DNA from: Aliivibrio sp. S3MY1
GTDB taxonomy: Bacteria > Pseudomonadota > Gammaproteobacteria > Enterobacterales > Vibrionaceae
Assembly: GCF_028765575.1 (NCBI RefSeq)
Contig: NZ_JARACO010000013.1
Span: 41,075 to 105,074, forward strand
Reading direction: 5' to 3'
DNA length: 64,000 nt
Numbering within the stretch: the first letter of the stretch is position 1; every line of letters begins with the position of its first letter. Shown piece by piece: positions 10,322 to 21,135 of the stretch. The notes beneath the pieces are model-generated. The model was not told the origin of the DNA. It ran no database searches and worked only from the letters and a program-made list of their open reading frames with translations. The translations under genes and the position numbers were made by a program.

Positions 10322-13300
10322 TGTCAGAACCTAAATTTGTACACCTAAGAGTACACAGTGACTTCTCATTAGTGGATGGACTTTCTAAAGTTCCACCATT
10401 AGTGAAGAAAGTGGCTGAAATGAACATGCCAGCCATGGGCTTAACTGACTTTACTAACCTATGTGGTTTGGTTAAGTATTATTACGCAGCGCATGGAGCA
10501 GGGGTTAAACCGATCATTGGTGCTGACTTTAAAGTTCAGTCAACAGAGTTTGGTAATGAACTGTTTAATTTAACGGTTTTAGCTAAAAATAATGAAGGTT
10601 ATAAAAATCTTACCTTATTAATATCTAAAGCTTATTTACGAGGCCATGTTCAACATACTCCCGTGATGGATAAAGAGTGGTTAGTTGAGCATAAAGAAGG
10701 GTTAATACTTCTTTCTGGTGGTAAAAGTGGTGATGTCGGCAAAGCCTTACTTAAAGGTAACAAAGAGCTAGCTAATGAGTGTGTTGCTTTTTATCAAACT
10801 CATTTTTCGGAACATTATTATTTAGAGCTAACTCGAACGGGTCGTCCTGATGAAGAGAGTTATCTTCACTTTGCTGTCGAGCTAGCTGAAAAAGAAGGAT
10901 TGCCAGTAGTCGCAACCAATGATGTTCGCTTTATTAAAGCGGATGATTTTGATGCCCATGAAATTCGTGTGGCGATTCATGACGGCTTTACTCTTGTCGA
11001 TCCTCGTCGACCAAGGCTTTATAGTGAACAGCAGTATTTACGCTCAGAAGAAGAGATGTGTGAACTTTTTGCTGACATTCCTGAAGCGTTAGAAAACAGT
11101 GTTGAAATAGCAAAGCGCTGTAATGTTACCGTTCGCTTGGGGGAGTACTTCTTACCGAACTTTCCAACCGAAGGGATGACGATTGAAGACTTTTTAGTCA
11201 AGAAGTCTCAAGAAGGTCTAGAAAGACGTCTAGCCTTTTTATTCCCAGATGAAAAAGTACGCTTAGAGCGCCGTCCAGAATATGATGAACGTCTGCAAGT
11301 CGAATTAGACGTTGTGAACCAAATGGGTTTCCCTGGTTATTTCTTGATCGTAATGGAGTTTATCCAATGGTCTAAAGATAATGATATTCCGGTAGGTCCA
11401 GGTCGAGGATCAGGTGCGGGTTCATTAGTTGCCTATGCATTAGATATTACCGATCTCGATCCCCTTGAATACGATCTTCTATTTGAACGATTCTTGAACC
11501 CAGAACGTGTATCTATGCCCGATTTCGATATCGATTTCTGTATGGATAAACGTGATCAAGTTATTGAACACGTTGCTGAAATGTATGGCCGTGATGCGGT
11601 ATCTCAGATCATTACCTTTGGTACTATGGCTGCAAAAGCAGTAATTCGTGATGTTGGCCGTGTTCTTGGCCACCCTTATGGTTTTGTTGACCGCCTATCT
11701 AAATTAATACCACCAGATCCTGGGATGACGCTGACTAAGGCGTTTGAAGCGGAACCTCAACTTCCAGAATTATACGAGGCCGATGAAGAAGTTAAAGCCT
11801 TGATTGATATGTGTCGTATCTTGGAAGGCTGTACTCGAAATGCCGGTAAACATGCTGGTGGTGTTGTTATATCACCCACGACCATTACTGATTTCGCGCC
11901 ACTATATTGTGATGCTGATGGTAATTTTCCAGTAACGCAATTTGATAAAAATGACGTTGAAACTGCAGGTCTAGTTAAGTTCGATTTCTTGGGACTAAGA
12001 ACATTAACCATTATTGATTGGGCATTGGGTCTTGTTAACCCTCGTCTGAAAAAAGAAGGTAAAGACCCAGTACGCATCGAATCGATCCCATTAGATGATC
12101 AAGCGTCATTTAAGTTACTTCAAAATTCAGAAACAACAGCAGTATTCCAGCTAGAATCCCGTGGTATGAAAGATCTTATTAAGCGTCTGCAACCGGACAG
12201 CTTTGAAGATATTATCGCACTCGTAGCACTTTTCCGTCCTGGTCCTTTGCAATCAGGCATGGTAGATAACTTTATTGACCGTAAACATGGTCGAGAAGAG
12301 GTATCTTACCCTGATGCCACATGGCAACATGAATCATTAAAAGAAACACTAGAGCCAACTTACGGCATTATTTTGTATCAAGAACAAGTAATGCAAATCG
12401 CACAGATCTTAGCGGGTTACACGCTAGGTGGCGCAGATATGCTTCGTCGTGCAATGGGTAAGAAAAAATCTGAAGAGATGGCAAAGCAGCGTGGTACCTT
12501 TAAAGAAGGTGCGATTGCCAATGGTGTCGATGGTGAGTTGTCGATGAAAATCTTCGACTTGGTGGAAAAGTTTGCCGGCTACGGTTTTAACAAATCTCAC
12601 TCAGCCGCTTATGCCTTAGTTTCTTACCAAACATTATGGTTAAAAACACACTACCCAGCAGAGTTTATGGCGGCAGTAATGACCGCAGATATGGATAACA
12701 CCGATAAGATCATTGGTCTTGTTGATGAATGTTTCCGTATGAAATTAAAAGTGTTACCACCTGATGTTAATGCGGGGCTTTATCGTTTTAATGTCGATGA
12801 GAGTGGTGCGATTGTGTATGGTATCGGTGCAATCAAAGGGGTTGGTGAAGGCCCAATAGCAAGCATTATTGAAGCACGAAATAAAGGCGGACATTTCCGT
12901 GATTTATTCGACTTTTGTGCTCGAATTGATACCAAGAAAGCCAATAAACGAGTGGTTGAAAAGCTGATCCGTTCTGGTGCATTAGACCGATTAGGTCCAC
13001 ACCGTGCTGCATTAATGGCCTCTTTAGATGATGCAATGAAAGCGGCAGGACAGCACCATCAAGCAGAATCATTTGGTCAATCGGACATGTTTGGGGTATT
13101 AACTCAAGCACCAGAAGAAGTTGAGCAAGCGTATATCCATGTACCAAGATGGCCTGAAAAAGTCTGGCTTGAAGGGGAAAGAGAAACCTTAGGGCTCTAC
13201 TTAACGGGACACCCTGTTAATGCGTATATTAAAGAACTGTCTCGATATACAACATGGCGTTTGAATGATGCTCACGTTACGAGGCGCGATCAAACGGTAA

Positions 13301-13800
13301 CGGTTGCAGGTTTAGTTATTGCTGCTAGAGTAATGACAACAAAACGAGGCAGTCGTATTGGTTTGATGACTTTGGATGACAGATCGGGTCGAATGGAGGT
13401 CATGTTATTCTCTGATGCACTTGATCGATACGCCGATTTGCTAGAAACTGACAAAATAGTGCTCGTTTCTGGACAGGTCAGCTTTGATGATTTCAATGGT
13501 GGGCTTAAAATGTCTGCCCGTGAAGTGATGTCATTGGGAGACGCACGAGAAAAATACGCTCGTGGATTGTCCGTTTCTGTTACTGAAACACAAATTAATA
13601 ACCAATTTTTTGAGCGCTTTAGTCAAATACTAGAGCCTAATCGGGCAGGGACGGTTCCGGTAAATGTATATTATCAGCGAGCTGATGCTCGTGTTAAGTT
13701 GGTCTTAGGGACAGAGTGGCGAGTTACACCAACAGACCAACTGATGGATGATTTGAAGTCGTTGCTTGGCGAACAGCAAGTCGAGCTTGAATTTAACTAG
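10321..13800 (+). CDS. dnaE: DNA polymerase III alpha subunit
   Basis: Catalytic subunit of the replicative polymerase. The 1159-residue protein starts with a PHP domain ([14 protein letters not shown]). The C-family polymerase core carries the catalytic aspartates in [13 protein letters not shown] near residue 400, preceded by the glycine-rich [15 protein letters not shown]. The fingers, a helix-hairpin-helix region ([11 protein letters not shown]) and a C-terminal OB fold ([12 protein letters not shown]) follow. The length is that of E. coli DnaE. The start overlaps the rnhB stop. No frameshift or missing motif was seen. Confidence 0.98.
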   Translation: MSEPKFVHLRVHSDFSLVDGLSKVPPLVKKVAEMNMPAMGLTDFTNLCGLVKYYYAAHGAGVKPIIGADFKVQSTEFGNELFNLTVLAKNNEGYKNLTLLISKAYLRGHVQHTPVMDKEWLVEHKEGLILLSGGKSGDVGKALLKGNKELANECVAFYQTHFSEHYYLELTRTGRPDEESYLHFAVELAEKEGLPVVATNDVRFIKADDFDAHEIRVAIHDGFTLVDPRRPRLYSEQQYLRSEEEMCELFADIPEALENSVEIAKRCNVTVRLGEYFLPNFPTEGMTIEDFLVKKSQEGLERRLAFLFPDEKVRLERRPEYDERLQVELDVVNQMGFPGYFLIVMEFIQWSKDNDIPVGPGRGSGAGSLVAYALDITDLDPLEYDLLFERFLNPERVSMPDFDIDFCMDKRDQVIEHVAEMYGRDAVSQIITFGTMAAKAVIRDVGRVLGHPYGFVDRLSKLIPPDPGMTLTKAFEAEPQLPELYEADEEVKALIDMCRILEGCTRNAGKHAGGVVISPTTITDFAPLYCDADGNFPVTQFDKNDVETAGLVKFDFLGLRTLTIIDWALGLVNPRLKKEGKDPVRIESIPLDDQASFKLLQNSETTAVFQLESRGMKDLIKRLQPDSFEDIIALVALFRPGPLQSGMVDNFIDRKHGREEVSYPDATWQHESLKETLEPTYGIILYQEQVMQIAQILAGYTLGGADMLRRAMGKKKSEEMAKQRGTFKEGAIANGVDGELSMKIFDLVEKFAGYGFNKSHSAAYALVSYQTLWLKTHYPAEFMAAVMTADMDNTDKIIGLVDECFRMKLKVLPPDVNAGLYRFNVDESGAIVYGIGAIKGVGEGPIASIIEARNKGGHFRDLFDFCARIDTKKANKRVVEKLIRSGALDRLGPHRAALMASLDDAMKAAGQHHQAESFGQSDMFGVLTQAPEEVEQAYIHVPRWPEKVWLEGERETLGLYLTGHPVNAYIKELSRYTTWRLNDAHVTRRDQTVTVAGLVIAARVMTTKRGSRIGLMTLDDRSGRMEVMLFSDALDRYADLLETDKIVLVSGQVSFDDFNGGLKMSAREVMSLGDAREKYARGLSVSVTETQINNQFFERFSQILEPNRAGTVPVNVYYQRADARVKLVLGTEWRVTPTDQLMDDLKSLLGEQQVELEFN

Positions 13801-13851
13801 AATAACTAAGGCTGCTAATTTGAGCGGCCTTGAACTAACAAGGATTCTTTG

Positions 13852-14811
13852 ATGAGCCTAAATTTTCTTGAATTTGAAAAACCGATTGCAGAACTAGAAG
13901 CTAAAATTGAAGCACTGCGTGATATTTCTCGTCGTGGTGGAGATAATACGCTTGATCTAGAAAAAGAAATTAAGCAATTAGAAGATAAATGTTTAGAGCT
14001 TAAAAAGAAAACATTTAGTGACTTAGGCGCATGGGAAGTGGCACAGCTTGCTCGTCACCCAGAGCGCCCATATGTACTAGACTATATCGAACATATGTTT
14101 ACCGAGTTTGATGAATTAGCGGGTGATCGTGCTTTTGCTGATGATAAAGCATTAGTTGGTGGTATGGCGCGTTTAGATGGTCGTCCTGTGATGATTATTG
14201 GTCATCAAAAGGGCCGTGGTACAAAAGAAAAAGTACTGCGTAACTTTGGCATGCCAAAACCTGAAGGCTACCGTAAAGCAAAACGTTTAATGCAAATGGC
14301 GGAGCGTTTTAACATGCCTATCATTACGTTTATCGATACCGCGGGTGCCTATCCAGGTGTTGGAGCAGAAGAGCGTGGACAATCTGAAGCGATCGCGATG
14401 AACTTAAAAATCATGTCAGAACTAAGTGTTCCTGTGATTTGTAACGTGGTTGGTGAAGGTGGTTCTGGTGGCGCATTGGCTATCGGTGTCGGTGATTACG
14501 TTAACATGCTTCAGTATTCTACTTACTCAGTAATTTCACCAGAAGGGTGTGCTTCAATCTTATGGCGTGATTCAGACAAAGCGCCACAAGCTGCTGAAGC
14601 GATGGGTCTTATTGCTCCTCGTCTAAAAGAGCTTGAGTTGATTGATACGATCATTGATGAGCCATTAGGTGGTGCGCATCGTAACCATAAGGCAACCGCT
14701 GAAAATATTAAGGCTCGTTTGATTGAACAATTAAATGAACTTGACGGTTTTGATAAAGAAGCCTTGCTTGATCGTCGCTACCAACGCCTAATGAGCTACG
14801 GTTACTGCTGA
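13852..14811 (+). CDS. accA: Acetyl-CoA carboxylase carboxyltransferase alpha subunit
   Basis: With AccD, transfers the carboxyl group from biotin-BCCP to acetyl-CoA, making malonyl-CoA for fatty-acid synthesis. The 319-residue product begins [20 protein letters not shown], as in E. coli. A helical N-terminal region is followed by the crotonase-fold domain with [31 protein letters not shown] and [18 protein letters not shown] (oxyanion region). ATG at 13852 is chosen over the adjacent upstream TTG. The gap after dnaE has an imperfect GC-rich inverted repeat without a T-run. A strong terminator follows. Confidence 0.97.
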   Translation: MSLNFLEFEKPIAELEAKIEALRDISRRGGDNTLDLEKEIKQLEDKCLELKKKTFSDLGAWEVAQLARHPERPYVLDYIEHMFTEFDELAGDRAFADDKALVGGMARLDGRPVMIIGHQKGRGTKEKVLRNFGMPKPEGYRKAKRLMQMAERFNMPIITFIDTAGAYPGVGAEERGQSEAIAMNLKIMSELSVPVICNVVGEGGSGGALAIGVGDYVNMLQYSTYSVISPEGCASILWRDSDKAPQAAEAMGLIAPRLKELELIDTIIDEPLGGAHRNHKATAENIKARLIEQLNELDGFDKEALLDRRYQRLMSYGYC

Positions 14812-14837
14812 TAATTTCTGTCAGATAGAGTAAAGTG

Positions 14838-14864
14838 AAAGCGAGCCTAAGTGCTCGCTTTTTT
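14838..14864 (+). terminator. Intrinsic terminator after accA
   Basis: A stem GCGAGC / GCTCGC with a six-base loop CTAAGT is flanked by AAA and a run of six T. An in-frame GTG at 14851 lies inside the hairpin and is therefore a poor candidate start for tilS. Confidence 0.85.
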
Positions 14865-14883
14865 ATTATCTGGACATACTGTT

Positions 14884-16227
14884 ATGCTTAACTCTCAATT
14901 CTCATTCCAATTGGATTCTTATCCTGTAGCCAAACCGCATCTAGTCATCGCTTTAAGTGGTGGTATTGATTCTATGGTCTTGCTTCATCTTGCCTCTATT
15001 TATGCGAAAGAGAAACAATTGGAATGCATTGCAGTTCATGTAAATCATGGATTAAGTCAACATGCCTTTGATTGGGAAGCGGTATGCCAAACACATTGTG
15101 ATTTATTGTCTATTCCGCTTCATATTGAGCGAGTACAACTTGTTGTTAGTGCGCAAGACAGTTTAGAAGAGGTTGCAAGAAAAGCTCGTTATCAAGCCTT
15201 AGAAAAACATATGCAAGCCAATAGTTTATTACTCACAGGTCAGCATCAAGATGATCAGGTTGAAACCTTTTTTCTGGCATTGAAAAGAGGCAGTGGGCCA
15301 GCAGGCTTATCTTCTATGCCTGCGGTAATTCCTTTATCTAATGGCTATAAGTGCCGACCATTACTCACGGTTTCTCGAACTGAAATTGAGCTATACGCGC
15401 AAGGTAATGAGCTTGAATGGGTTGAAGATGAAAGTAATAAGGACATTCGATTTGATCGCAATTTTTTGCGTCATGAGATTGTTCCTAATTTGATACAACG
15501 TTGGCCAAGTTTTGCATCTGCTGTGTCACGCAGTGCTCAATTATGTGCCGAGCAAGAAAGTCTGTTAAGTGAGTTACTTCACCCTAAATTAATGGCGTTT
15601 CAAAATGCGTATCAAGGCATGTCTATTTCACAGTTAAATGGTGAATCGGAATTAGCTCGTAATATGTTATTAAGACTGTGGTTAAAGCAGTTTGCTATCC
15701 CTTTACCAAGCCAAGTGCAATTACAAATATTGTGGAATGAAGTAGCAAAAGCCAAAGAAGACGCTAATCCACAATTGGAATTAGGCGCTATTCAACTAAG
15801 GCGTTTTCAAGATAACCTATATTGTTTACCTCAATACCAAGATCTTTCAGCTTGGAAAAAAGAGCTGAACTCTAGCTTAGAGTTACCAGATGATCTTGGT
15901 AGATTAATTTTTTCTATGGGAGTGGAAGAGAGAGGGTTAAACAATAAAAATGATCAGCAAAGCTTATTGTTAAGAGCACCAAATCAAGATGAAAAAATAG
16001 AAGTGCGCTTCAATGTTTTAGGGCTGACAGTTCATCCTGAGACACGGGAACGCAGTCGTAAAATGAAAAAACTGTATCAAGAGTATGGGATCCCGAGTTG
16101 GCAAAGAAGTAGATTACCGATGATTTTTTATAATGAAGAGCTTGCCGCTATTGCTGGATTGTTTGTCTGTCGCACCTTTTCAGGCAAAGAGTGTGAGCTG
16201 ATCTGGAAGAAATCAGGCTTGAAATAG
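14884..16227 (+). CDS. tilS: tRNA(Ile)-lysidine synthase
   Basis: Converts cytidine 34 of the CAU-anticodon tRNA-Ile to lysidine, so that it reads AUA and is charged with isoleucine. The 447-residue protein has the ATP-pyrophosphatase P-loop ALSGGIDSMVLLH near residues 21-33, then AVHVNHGLS and TGQHQDDQVETFFLALKRGSG. The C-terminal substrate-recognition region contains ERSRKMKKLYQEYGIPSWQR. The ATG at 14884 is chosen because upstream in-frame codons fall in the accA terminator. The position after accA matches E. coli. Confidence 0.95.
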   Translation: MLNSQFSFQLDSYPVAKPHLVIALSGGIDSMVLLHLASIYAKEKQLECIAVHVNHGLSQHAFDWEAVCQTHCDLLSIPLHIERVQLVVSAQDSLEEVARKARYQALEKHMQANSLLLTGQHQDDQVETFFLALKRGSGPAGLSSMPAVIPLSNGYKCRPLLTVSRTEIELYAQGNELEWVEDESNKDIRFDRNFLRHEIVPNLIQRWPSFASAVSRSAQLCAEQESLLSELLHPKLMAFQNAYQGMSISQLNGESELARNMLLRLWLKQFAIPLPSQVQLQILWNEVAKAKEDANPQLELGAIQLRRFQDNLYCLPQYQDLSAWKKELNSSLELPDDLGRLIFSMGVEERGLNNKNDQQSLLLRAPNQDEKIEVRFNVLGLTVHPETRERSRKMKKLYQEYGIPSWQRSRLPMIFYNEELAAIAGLFVCRTFSGKECELIWKKSGLK

Positions 16228-16279
16228 ACATTTGAGACCAACTTGTCAAAATAACTGAAAATATAAATGGAGCAATATA

Positions 16280-16591
16280 ATGAAAAAAACAATTGGATTG
16301 GCAGTTATCGCATTACTGGCCTCAGCACCGACATTTGCCGCGGGAGACGCCGCCGCTGGCCAAGCAAAGTCGGCTATTTGCGCATCATGCCATGGCGCTG
16401 ATGGTATTGCAGTTATCCCAGGTTACCCAAATCTAAAAGGGCAAAATGCTCAATATATTGAATCATCATTAAAAGCGTATAAAAACAAACAACGTAGTGG
16501 TGGTAATGCAGCGGTAATGCAACCGATGGCAGCAATGTTAAGTGATGCTGATATGGCTAATTTAGCGGCGTATTACTCGACAATGAAGTAA
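16280..16591 (+). CDS. Periplasmic c-type monoheme cytochrome
   Basis: Small soluble electron carrier of the cytochrome c4/c553 type. The 103-residue precursor has a signal peptide ([20 protein letters not shown], cleaved before AGDAAAG). There is one heme-binding motif, CASCHGADG, near residue 35. The likely axial methionine lies in [13 protein letters not shown]. Only one CxxCH is present, so it is a single-domain form, about half the length of diheme cytochrome c4. An SD (GGAGCA) precedes the ATG. It stands alone between tilS and glnB. The redox partner cannot be told from the sequence. Confidence 0.88.
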   Translation: MKKTIGLAVIALLASAPTFAAGDAAAGQAKSAICASCHGADGIAVIPGYPNLKGQNAQYIESSLKAYKNKQRSGGNAAVMQPMAAMLSDADMANLAAYYSTMK

Positions 16592-16674
16592 GCATCAATT
16601 AAGTAATGTGATTCCTAGGTTGTATGTTCGCTTTGGCTCAACGATAATAGGCTGATATTAAATATGAATGTTAA

Positions 16675-17022
<348 letters not shown>

Positions 17023-17081
17023 TCGTAATGTCAATGCTCAAAAGTATCTGCTAGTCTAGTTAGCATTATTACTATTTAAGG

Positions 17082-17108
17082 AAGGAGTGATGATTCACTC
17101 CTTTTTTT
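17082..17108 (+). terminator. Intrinsic terminator after glnB, overlapping a leader ORF
   Basis: GGAGTGA and TCACTCC form a 7-bp stem with loop TGAT, extended by AA/TT pairs, and are followed by seven T. The left arm is also a near-perfect Shine-Dalgarno sequence (AAGGAG) for an ATG at 17090 in the stem-loop. Confidence 0.75.
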
Positions 17109-17116
17109 GTTTATGA
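17090..17116 (+). CDS. Putative eight-codon leader peptide before yafD
   Basis: ATG at 17090 lies a few bases after AAGGAG and opens an eight-codon ORF (MIHSFFCL). Its TGA stop overlaps the ATG of the yafD-like gene (ATGA). The ORF is written across the glnB terminator hairpin. Without it, the yafD start has no ribosome-binding site outside a T-run. Whether it is translated is an inference from spacing and overlap only. Confidence 0.35.
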   Translation: MIHSFFCL

Positions 17117-17979
17117 GAAAGAAAACACTCTTACTATTATGTACCGCAGTGGTTGTTGGTTTAACACTAGCAGCAAAGGCTATTATTTTCACCGTGCCAG
17201 TAGCGCCTGAGTTTATCGAGCTTTCTACTGCCTCCTCACAAACACCTCTGCAATATAAATCAGGCTGCGATCAGTTTGATGTTTCTGAACCCATTGATCG
17301 TAATGGTCAACTGAATGTATTGGTGTGGAATATTTACAAACAACAAGAAGACAATTGGAAAGCAGCACTTAATAAATTATCAGTTCAATCCGACTTAGTG
17401 TTATTACAAGAAGCCAGTTTAATCCCAGAACTAAAGCAATTTGTTATTGATAAATCGTATTCAGCAGAGCTAGTACGTGCGTTTGATATTTTTGATACCA
17501 GCGCAGGCGTATTAACGTTAGCAAAAGCGCCAGCGACCAAAGTGTGTGCGCATACCGCCATAGAGCCTTGGCTTCGTTTACCTAAATCGGCACTGTTATC
17601 TGAATATCGACTGTCAAATGGTGAAGCCCTGATGGTAATCAACATTCACGCGATTAACTTTACGTTAGGAACCGAAGATTATAAAAATCAAATTGAAGGA
17701 CTTTCTAAAGAAGTGGAAGGGCATCAAGGTCCTTTAATTGTCGCAGGAGACTTTAATACTTGGAGTGATGCTCGCTTAACTGAATTAACAAAACAAGTGC
17801 AGTTACTGGGCTTACAAGAAGTGGTCTTTATCCCAGATGAAAGAATGCGCTTTATTACCGGGCTGCCTTTGGATCATATTTTTTATCGTGGTTTAGAAAT
17901 AAAAGAAGCGCACTCAATAAAGAGTAACGCTTCTGATCATAATCCACTATTGGTCAGTTTTAGCTTGAAAAAGCAGTAA
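17113..17979 (+). CDS. yafD: Endonuclease/exonuclease/phosphatase family protein, YafD-like
   Basis: A 288-residue protein of the metal-dependent EEP superfamily; the cellular substrate is not known. It has an N-terminal hydrophobic segment (about residues 5-22), so it is probably anchored or exported. The EEP landmarks are in order: NVLVWNIYKQQ, LLQEAS (catalytic Glu), INIHAINF, VAGDFNTWSDAR and SDHNPLLVSF at the C-terminus (catalytic Asp-His). The start is ATG at 17113, overlapping the stop of a short leader ORF. Its end overlaps the convergent Yip1-family gene by about 20 bases. The gene symbol is by family resemblance. Confidence 0.85.
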   Translation: MRKKTLLLLCTAVVVGLTLAAKAIIFTVPVAPEFIELSTASSQTPLQYKSGCDQFDVSEPIDRNGQLNVLVWNIYKQQEDNWKAALNKLSVQSDLVLLQEASLIPELKQFVIDKSYSAELVRAFDIFDTSAGVLTLAKAPATKVCAHTAIEPWLRLPKSALLSEYRLSNGEALMVINIHAINFTLGTEDYKNQIEGLSKEVEGHQGPLIVAGDFNTWSDARLTELTKQVQLLGLQEVVFIPDERMRFITGLPLDHIFYRGLEIKEAHSIKSNASDHNPLLVSFSLKKQ

Positions 17980-18652
17980 CAAAACCCCAAAGCGTAAAGC
18001 AACTAACCCAAGGAAGGATTGCTATGATAAGCGCTTTTGAACGATCTAAATCTGTCCATGCACCTAATGCGGCATAACTTAAAGCAATATACCAAGGCAT
18101 AAGCAGTGGGAAAGAGCTCGCATAAGCTGACCAATGATCAGTCATTGGGAGCTTTATTAACCCATTTAAGCTATTTAAATCGGCAGCGTAAGGCATGATG
18201 TTAGCGTGATTAAGCAGCAGGCTAGCATAACTTGCAATATCGCCAATTAACGCAGGGAATATCACGATAGTGCTGCCAGCAACCCATTTGAAGTAACCGT
18301 GTTGATATTGGCTCTGCTTGGTTGCAAGCTTAAACCATAGTGCTAATAATAAAATAGTTGCCGTTCGGCCCATCACATCATTAATCACTTCACCGGCTAA
18401 TAAAATTTCTTTGGTTAGCCATTCGCCTTGAACTTGCCCGCCAATACTTTCTATTTGTGTGGTTAAGTTAGTGGTAACCCATTGAAAATTGACAAGATCA
18501 AAATAGGTACCCCAAAACATGAATGGTGCGAATATCAATAAAACATAAGGCAGCCAAGCCCATTTCCCACGTTCATATAATGCAGCAAAGCAATCGGCGG
18601 GAGAGCGAAAAATATCGACCAATAAAATTAATGGATTTGAAGAAGGTGTCAT
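17960..18652 (-). CDS. Yip1-family integral membrane protein
   Basis: A 230-residue membrane protein with about five hydrophobic segments and the pattern of bacterial Yip1-domain proteins: PLILLVDIFRSPADCFAALY at the N-terminus, then WLPYVLLIFAPFMFWGTYF and a C-terminal bundle. No catalytic motif is visible and the function is unknown. Its ATG overlaps the stop of mltD by four bases on the same strand, so it is translated with, or directly after, the lytic transglycosylase. Its 3' end overlaps the convergent yafD-like gene. Confidence 0.75.
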   Translation of the reverse strand: MTPSSNPLILLVDIFRSPADCFAALYERGKWAWLPYVLLIFAPFMFWGTYFDLVNFQWVTTNLTTQIESIGGQVQGEWLTKEILLAGEVINDVMGRTATILLLALWFKLATKQSQYQHGYFKWVAGSTIVIFPALIGDIASYASLLLNHANIMPYAADLNSLNGLIKLPMTDHWSAYASSFPLLMPWYIALSYAALGAWTDLDRSKALIIAILPWVSCFTLWGFVTAFSS

Positions 18653-20214
18653 ACGTTTACCTTAGTAACATCAACGTAAAGTTTTAATTTTTGTCCTGGC
18701 TTAATGTAAGAGCCACGTTCGATGTTATTCCATTTCATAATATCTGTCACAGAGACACTGAATTTCTGTGCGATAGAGCTTAGGTTGTCACCTTGTCTGA
18801 TTTGATAATGTACAGTTCGAATGATTGCGCCATCTGAACTGTTTTTCCAAATCACTAAGCTTTGGCCAACACGTAAAGAATCTTTTGGTGCCATGCCATT
18901 CCATTTAGCTAAATCACGGTATGAAATCGAGTTATCTCGCGCGATGCCCCACAAACTTTCGCCATCTTTTACTTTATGGCTCAGTTTATATTTACCCTTC
19001 GCTTTTTCTTGGGTTTTCTTTAAGCGTTGTGGGGCACTTAATGCGTACGTTTTGTTGCCTTGAGAAGCGGTTGGGATTAACAAATATTGTCCGACACGAA
19101 TACTCGAGCCATTTAAATCATTGGTTTGTTCGATGATATTAGTTGTTGTGTTATGTTTTACTGCTAACTGGCTAATGGTGTCGCCTGGTTGTACTTTGTA
19201 ACGTACAACTTTCATGGTTTTATCGCCATTTTTCTTTAAATTTACCTTAAATTGCGCGACGTGCTCAATTGGTAAAAGTAAATGATATGGCCCATCAGGC
19301 GAGGTCGCCCATTGATTATAAGCTGGGTTGTAGCCTTGTAATTCAGTAATGGTAATTCCAGCAAACTCAGCGGCGATAGCAAGATCGAGTTGTTGTTCTG
19401 GGTTAACCATTTCTAATACGGGTTTATTTGCAATTGGCGGTAGTTCAACACCATATTTTTCATGGTTTTTAATTATATCAGCCAAAGCCAGTAGCTTCGG
19501 TACATAACCACTGGTTTCTTTTGGTAAATCTAATGAGAAAAAGTCAGTTGGTTTACCAAGCTTTTTGTTCTTAGTGATTGAGCGAGAGACTCGACCAGCG
19601 CCACTGTTGTACGAAGCAATTGAATGCTGCCAGTTACCATCAAAACGGCGGTCAAAATATTCCATATAATCTAAGGCGGCGTTTGTTGCCGCAGGAACAT
19701 CACGACGACCGTCATACCACCAGTTGCGCTCTAATTTGAAACGGTCCGCAGTACCAGGTACAAATTGCCACAAACCAGCCGCACTGCCATGAGAGTAAGC
19801 AAATGGGTCAAACGCACTTTCTACAATAGGAAGTAATACTAATTCCATTGGTAAACCGCGCTTTTCGGTCTCAACCGTGATCATGTATAGAAAAGGTTTT
19901 GCTCGCTTTGCTACTGTACGTAAATGACTTGGATGTTTGATGTACCAGTTACGATAGTAATCAACCGATTCATGCTCAGGAATGGGCATATCCAATTGCA
20001 TAGCGATACGCTGCCAGACGTCTTCCTGCTCTTGAGGGGTTGGTGCTGGTTTTTCAATAGGGGTTACTTTAGCAGGAGTGGAATCCGTTTTTGAAGGGGC
20101 AACTACTGCTGATGAATTCCCTGAATTATTGTCAGATGGCGTCTCTTCAGGTAGGGGAGCTGTTTGACAGCCAGCGAGTAATGCTAATCCAATCCAATGG
20201 AGTTTAAATTTCAT
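18649..20214 (-). CDS. mltD: Membrane-bound lytic murein transglycosylase D
   Basis: Cleaves the glycan strand of peptidoglycan, leaving 1,6-anhydro-muramic acid ends, from the inner face of the outer membrane. The 521-residue lipoprotein has the lipobox LALLAGC with the lipidated Cys at residue 15 and a Pro/Thr/Ser-rich linker. The SLT domain has the catalytic Glu in ESAFDPFAYSHGSAAGLWQF, then YNSGAGRV. Three C-terminal LysM repeats begin near VVRYKVQPGDTISQLA, LSHKVKDGESLWGIA and TVHYQIRQGDNLSSIA. It lies beside gloB as in E. coli. Confidence 0.96.
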   Translation of the reverse strand: MKFKLHWIGLALLAGCQTAPLPEETPSDNNSGNSSAVVAPSKTDSTPAKVTPIEKPAPTPQEQEDVWQRIAMQLDMPIPEHESVDYYRNWYIKHPSHLRTVAKRAKPFLYMITVETEKRGLPMELVLLPIVESAFDPFAYSHGSAAGLWQFVPGTADRFKLERNWWYDGRRDVPAATNAALDYMEYFDRRFDGNWQHSIASYNSGAGRVSRSITKNKKLGKPTDFFSLDLPKETSGYVPKLLALADIIKNHEKYGVELPPIANKPVLEMVNPEQQLDLAIAAEFAGITITELQGYNPAYNQWATSPDGPYHLLLPIEHVAQFKVNLKKNGDKTMKVVRYKVQPGDTISQLAVKHNTTTNIIEQTNDLNGSSIRVGQYLLIPTASQGNKTYALSAPQRLKKTQEKAKGKYKLSHKVKDGESLWGIARDNSISYRDLAKWNGMAPKDSLRVGQSLVIWKNSSDGAIIRTVHYQIRQGDNLSSIAQKFSVSVTDIMKWNNIERGSYIKPGQKLKLYVDVTKVNV

Positions 20215-20328
20215 TGTGTAGTGCCTTCAGTGTGCTTATGCCAACATTAAATTGATGATATTGGCATTCATATTTTTTATTTGGACACGGATAATACGTT
20301 GCAACCACACTTCAGACAAGTTTCCTAC

Positions 20329-21087
20329 TTAAAACTCATCTTTCCATCTTCTTAATGCGGCAAAAGTCTCAACGTCTGTATTGTTAAGCACTTTACTCGC
20401 CACTGCCTGTTTCACACTGGTTTCATTGGTTCTTAAAAATGGATTGATTAATTTTTCACGTTGTAATGTTGATGGAATGGTTGATTTTCCATTGGCGCGA
20501 AGCTTAAGTACTTTTTCTCTGTATTGTTGTAAATAATCATTATCAGGCTCAACGGTGAGAGCAAACGCTAAGTTTGAAGCGGTATATTCATGAGCACAGT
20601 ACACTTCTGTCTCATCGGGTAGTGCCGCTAATTTTTGTAAAGAGTGAAACATTTGTTGTGCGGTGCCTTCAAATAAACGACCGCAGCCAGCAGAAAAAAG
20701 CGTATCACCACAAAAAAGTTTTTCATCACCGACATAAGCAATATGGCCATTGGTGTGACCTTCAACACCAAGTACCATGAACTTTTCGTCAAATATTTCA
20801 ACGAAGTCACCGTCACGAACGGGATGAGTTAAGGTTGGGATCGGTTCATTTTCTGGGCCAACCACATTTATATTAGGAAATTGATGAACAAGCTCAGGAA
20901 CACCGCCAATATGATCATGATGGTGGTGAGTAATCAAAATAGCATCTAAAATAAAATTGTGTGCTTTAATACATGCTAATACAGGAGCTGCATCTCCTGG
21001 ATCTACCACAACACAATGATTATCAGTGTTGTGAATTAGCCAAATGTAATTATCATTAAATGCAGGTATGCTTTTTATTGATAGCAT
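20329..21087 (-). CDS. gloB: Hydroxyacylglutathione hydrolase (glyoxalase II)
   Basis: Hydrolyses S-D-lactoylglutathione to D-lactate and glutathione, the second step of methylglyoxal detoxification. The 252-residue protein of the metallo-beta-lactamase fold has the metal motif [12 protein letters not shown] near residue 54. Further metal ligands lie in [12 protein letters not shown] and the bridging aspartate in [14 protein letters not shown]. The C-terminal substrate-binding helices contain [11 protein letters not shown] at 21087 is chosen because GGAGATAAGG precedes it at good spacing. An upstream in-frame ATG would add nine unconserved residues. Confidence 0.96.
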   Translation of the reverse strand: MLSIKSIPAFNDNYIWLIHNTDNHCVVVDPGDAAPVLACIKAHNFILDAILITHHHHDHIGGVPELVHQFPNINVVGPENEPIPTLTHPVRDGDFVEIFDEKFMVLGVEGHTNGHIAYVGDEKLFCGDTLFSAGCGRLFEGTAQQMFHSLQKLAALPDETEVYCAHEYTASNLAFALTVEPDNDYLQQYREKVLKLRANGKSTIPSTLQREKLINPFLRTNETSVKQAVASKVLNNTDVETFAALRRWKDEF

Positions 21088-21135
21088 TAACCTTATCTCC
21101 AAATTTTGTGTCATAAATAGTTATAGGTAACGATA

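Noticed and set aside
13808..13831. A terminator after dnaE
   Set aside because: The inverted repeat is imperfect (AAGGCTGCT / AGCGGCCTT) and has no T-run.
14851..14883. An upstream GTG start for tilS
   Set aside because: It lies inside the accA terminator hairpin and lacks a ribosome-binding site; ATG at 14884 gives the normal length.
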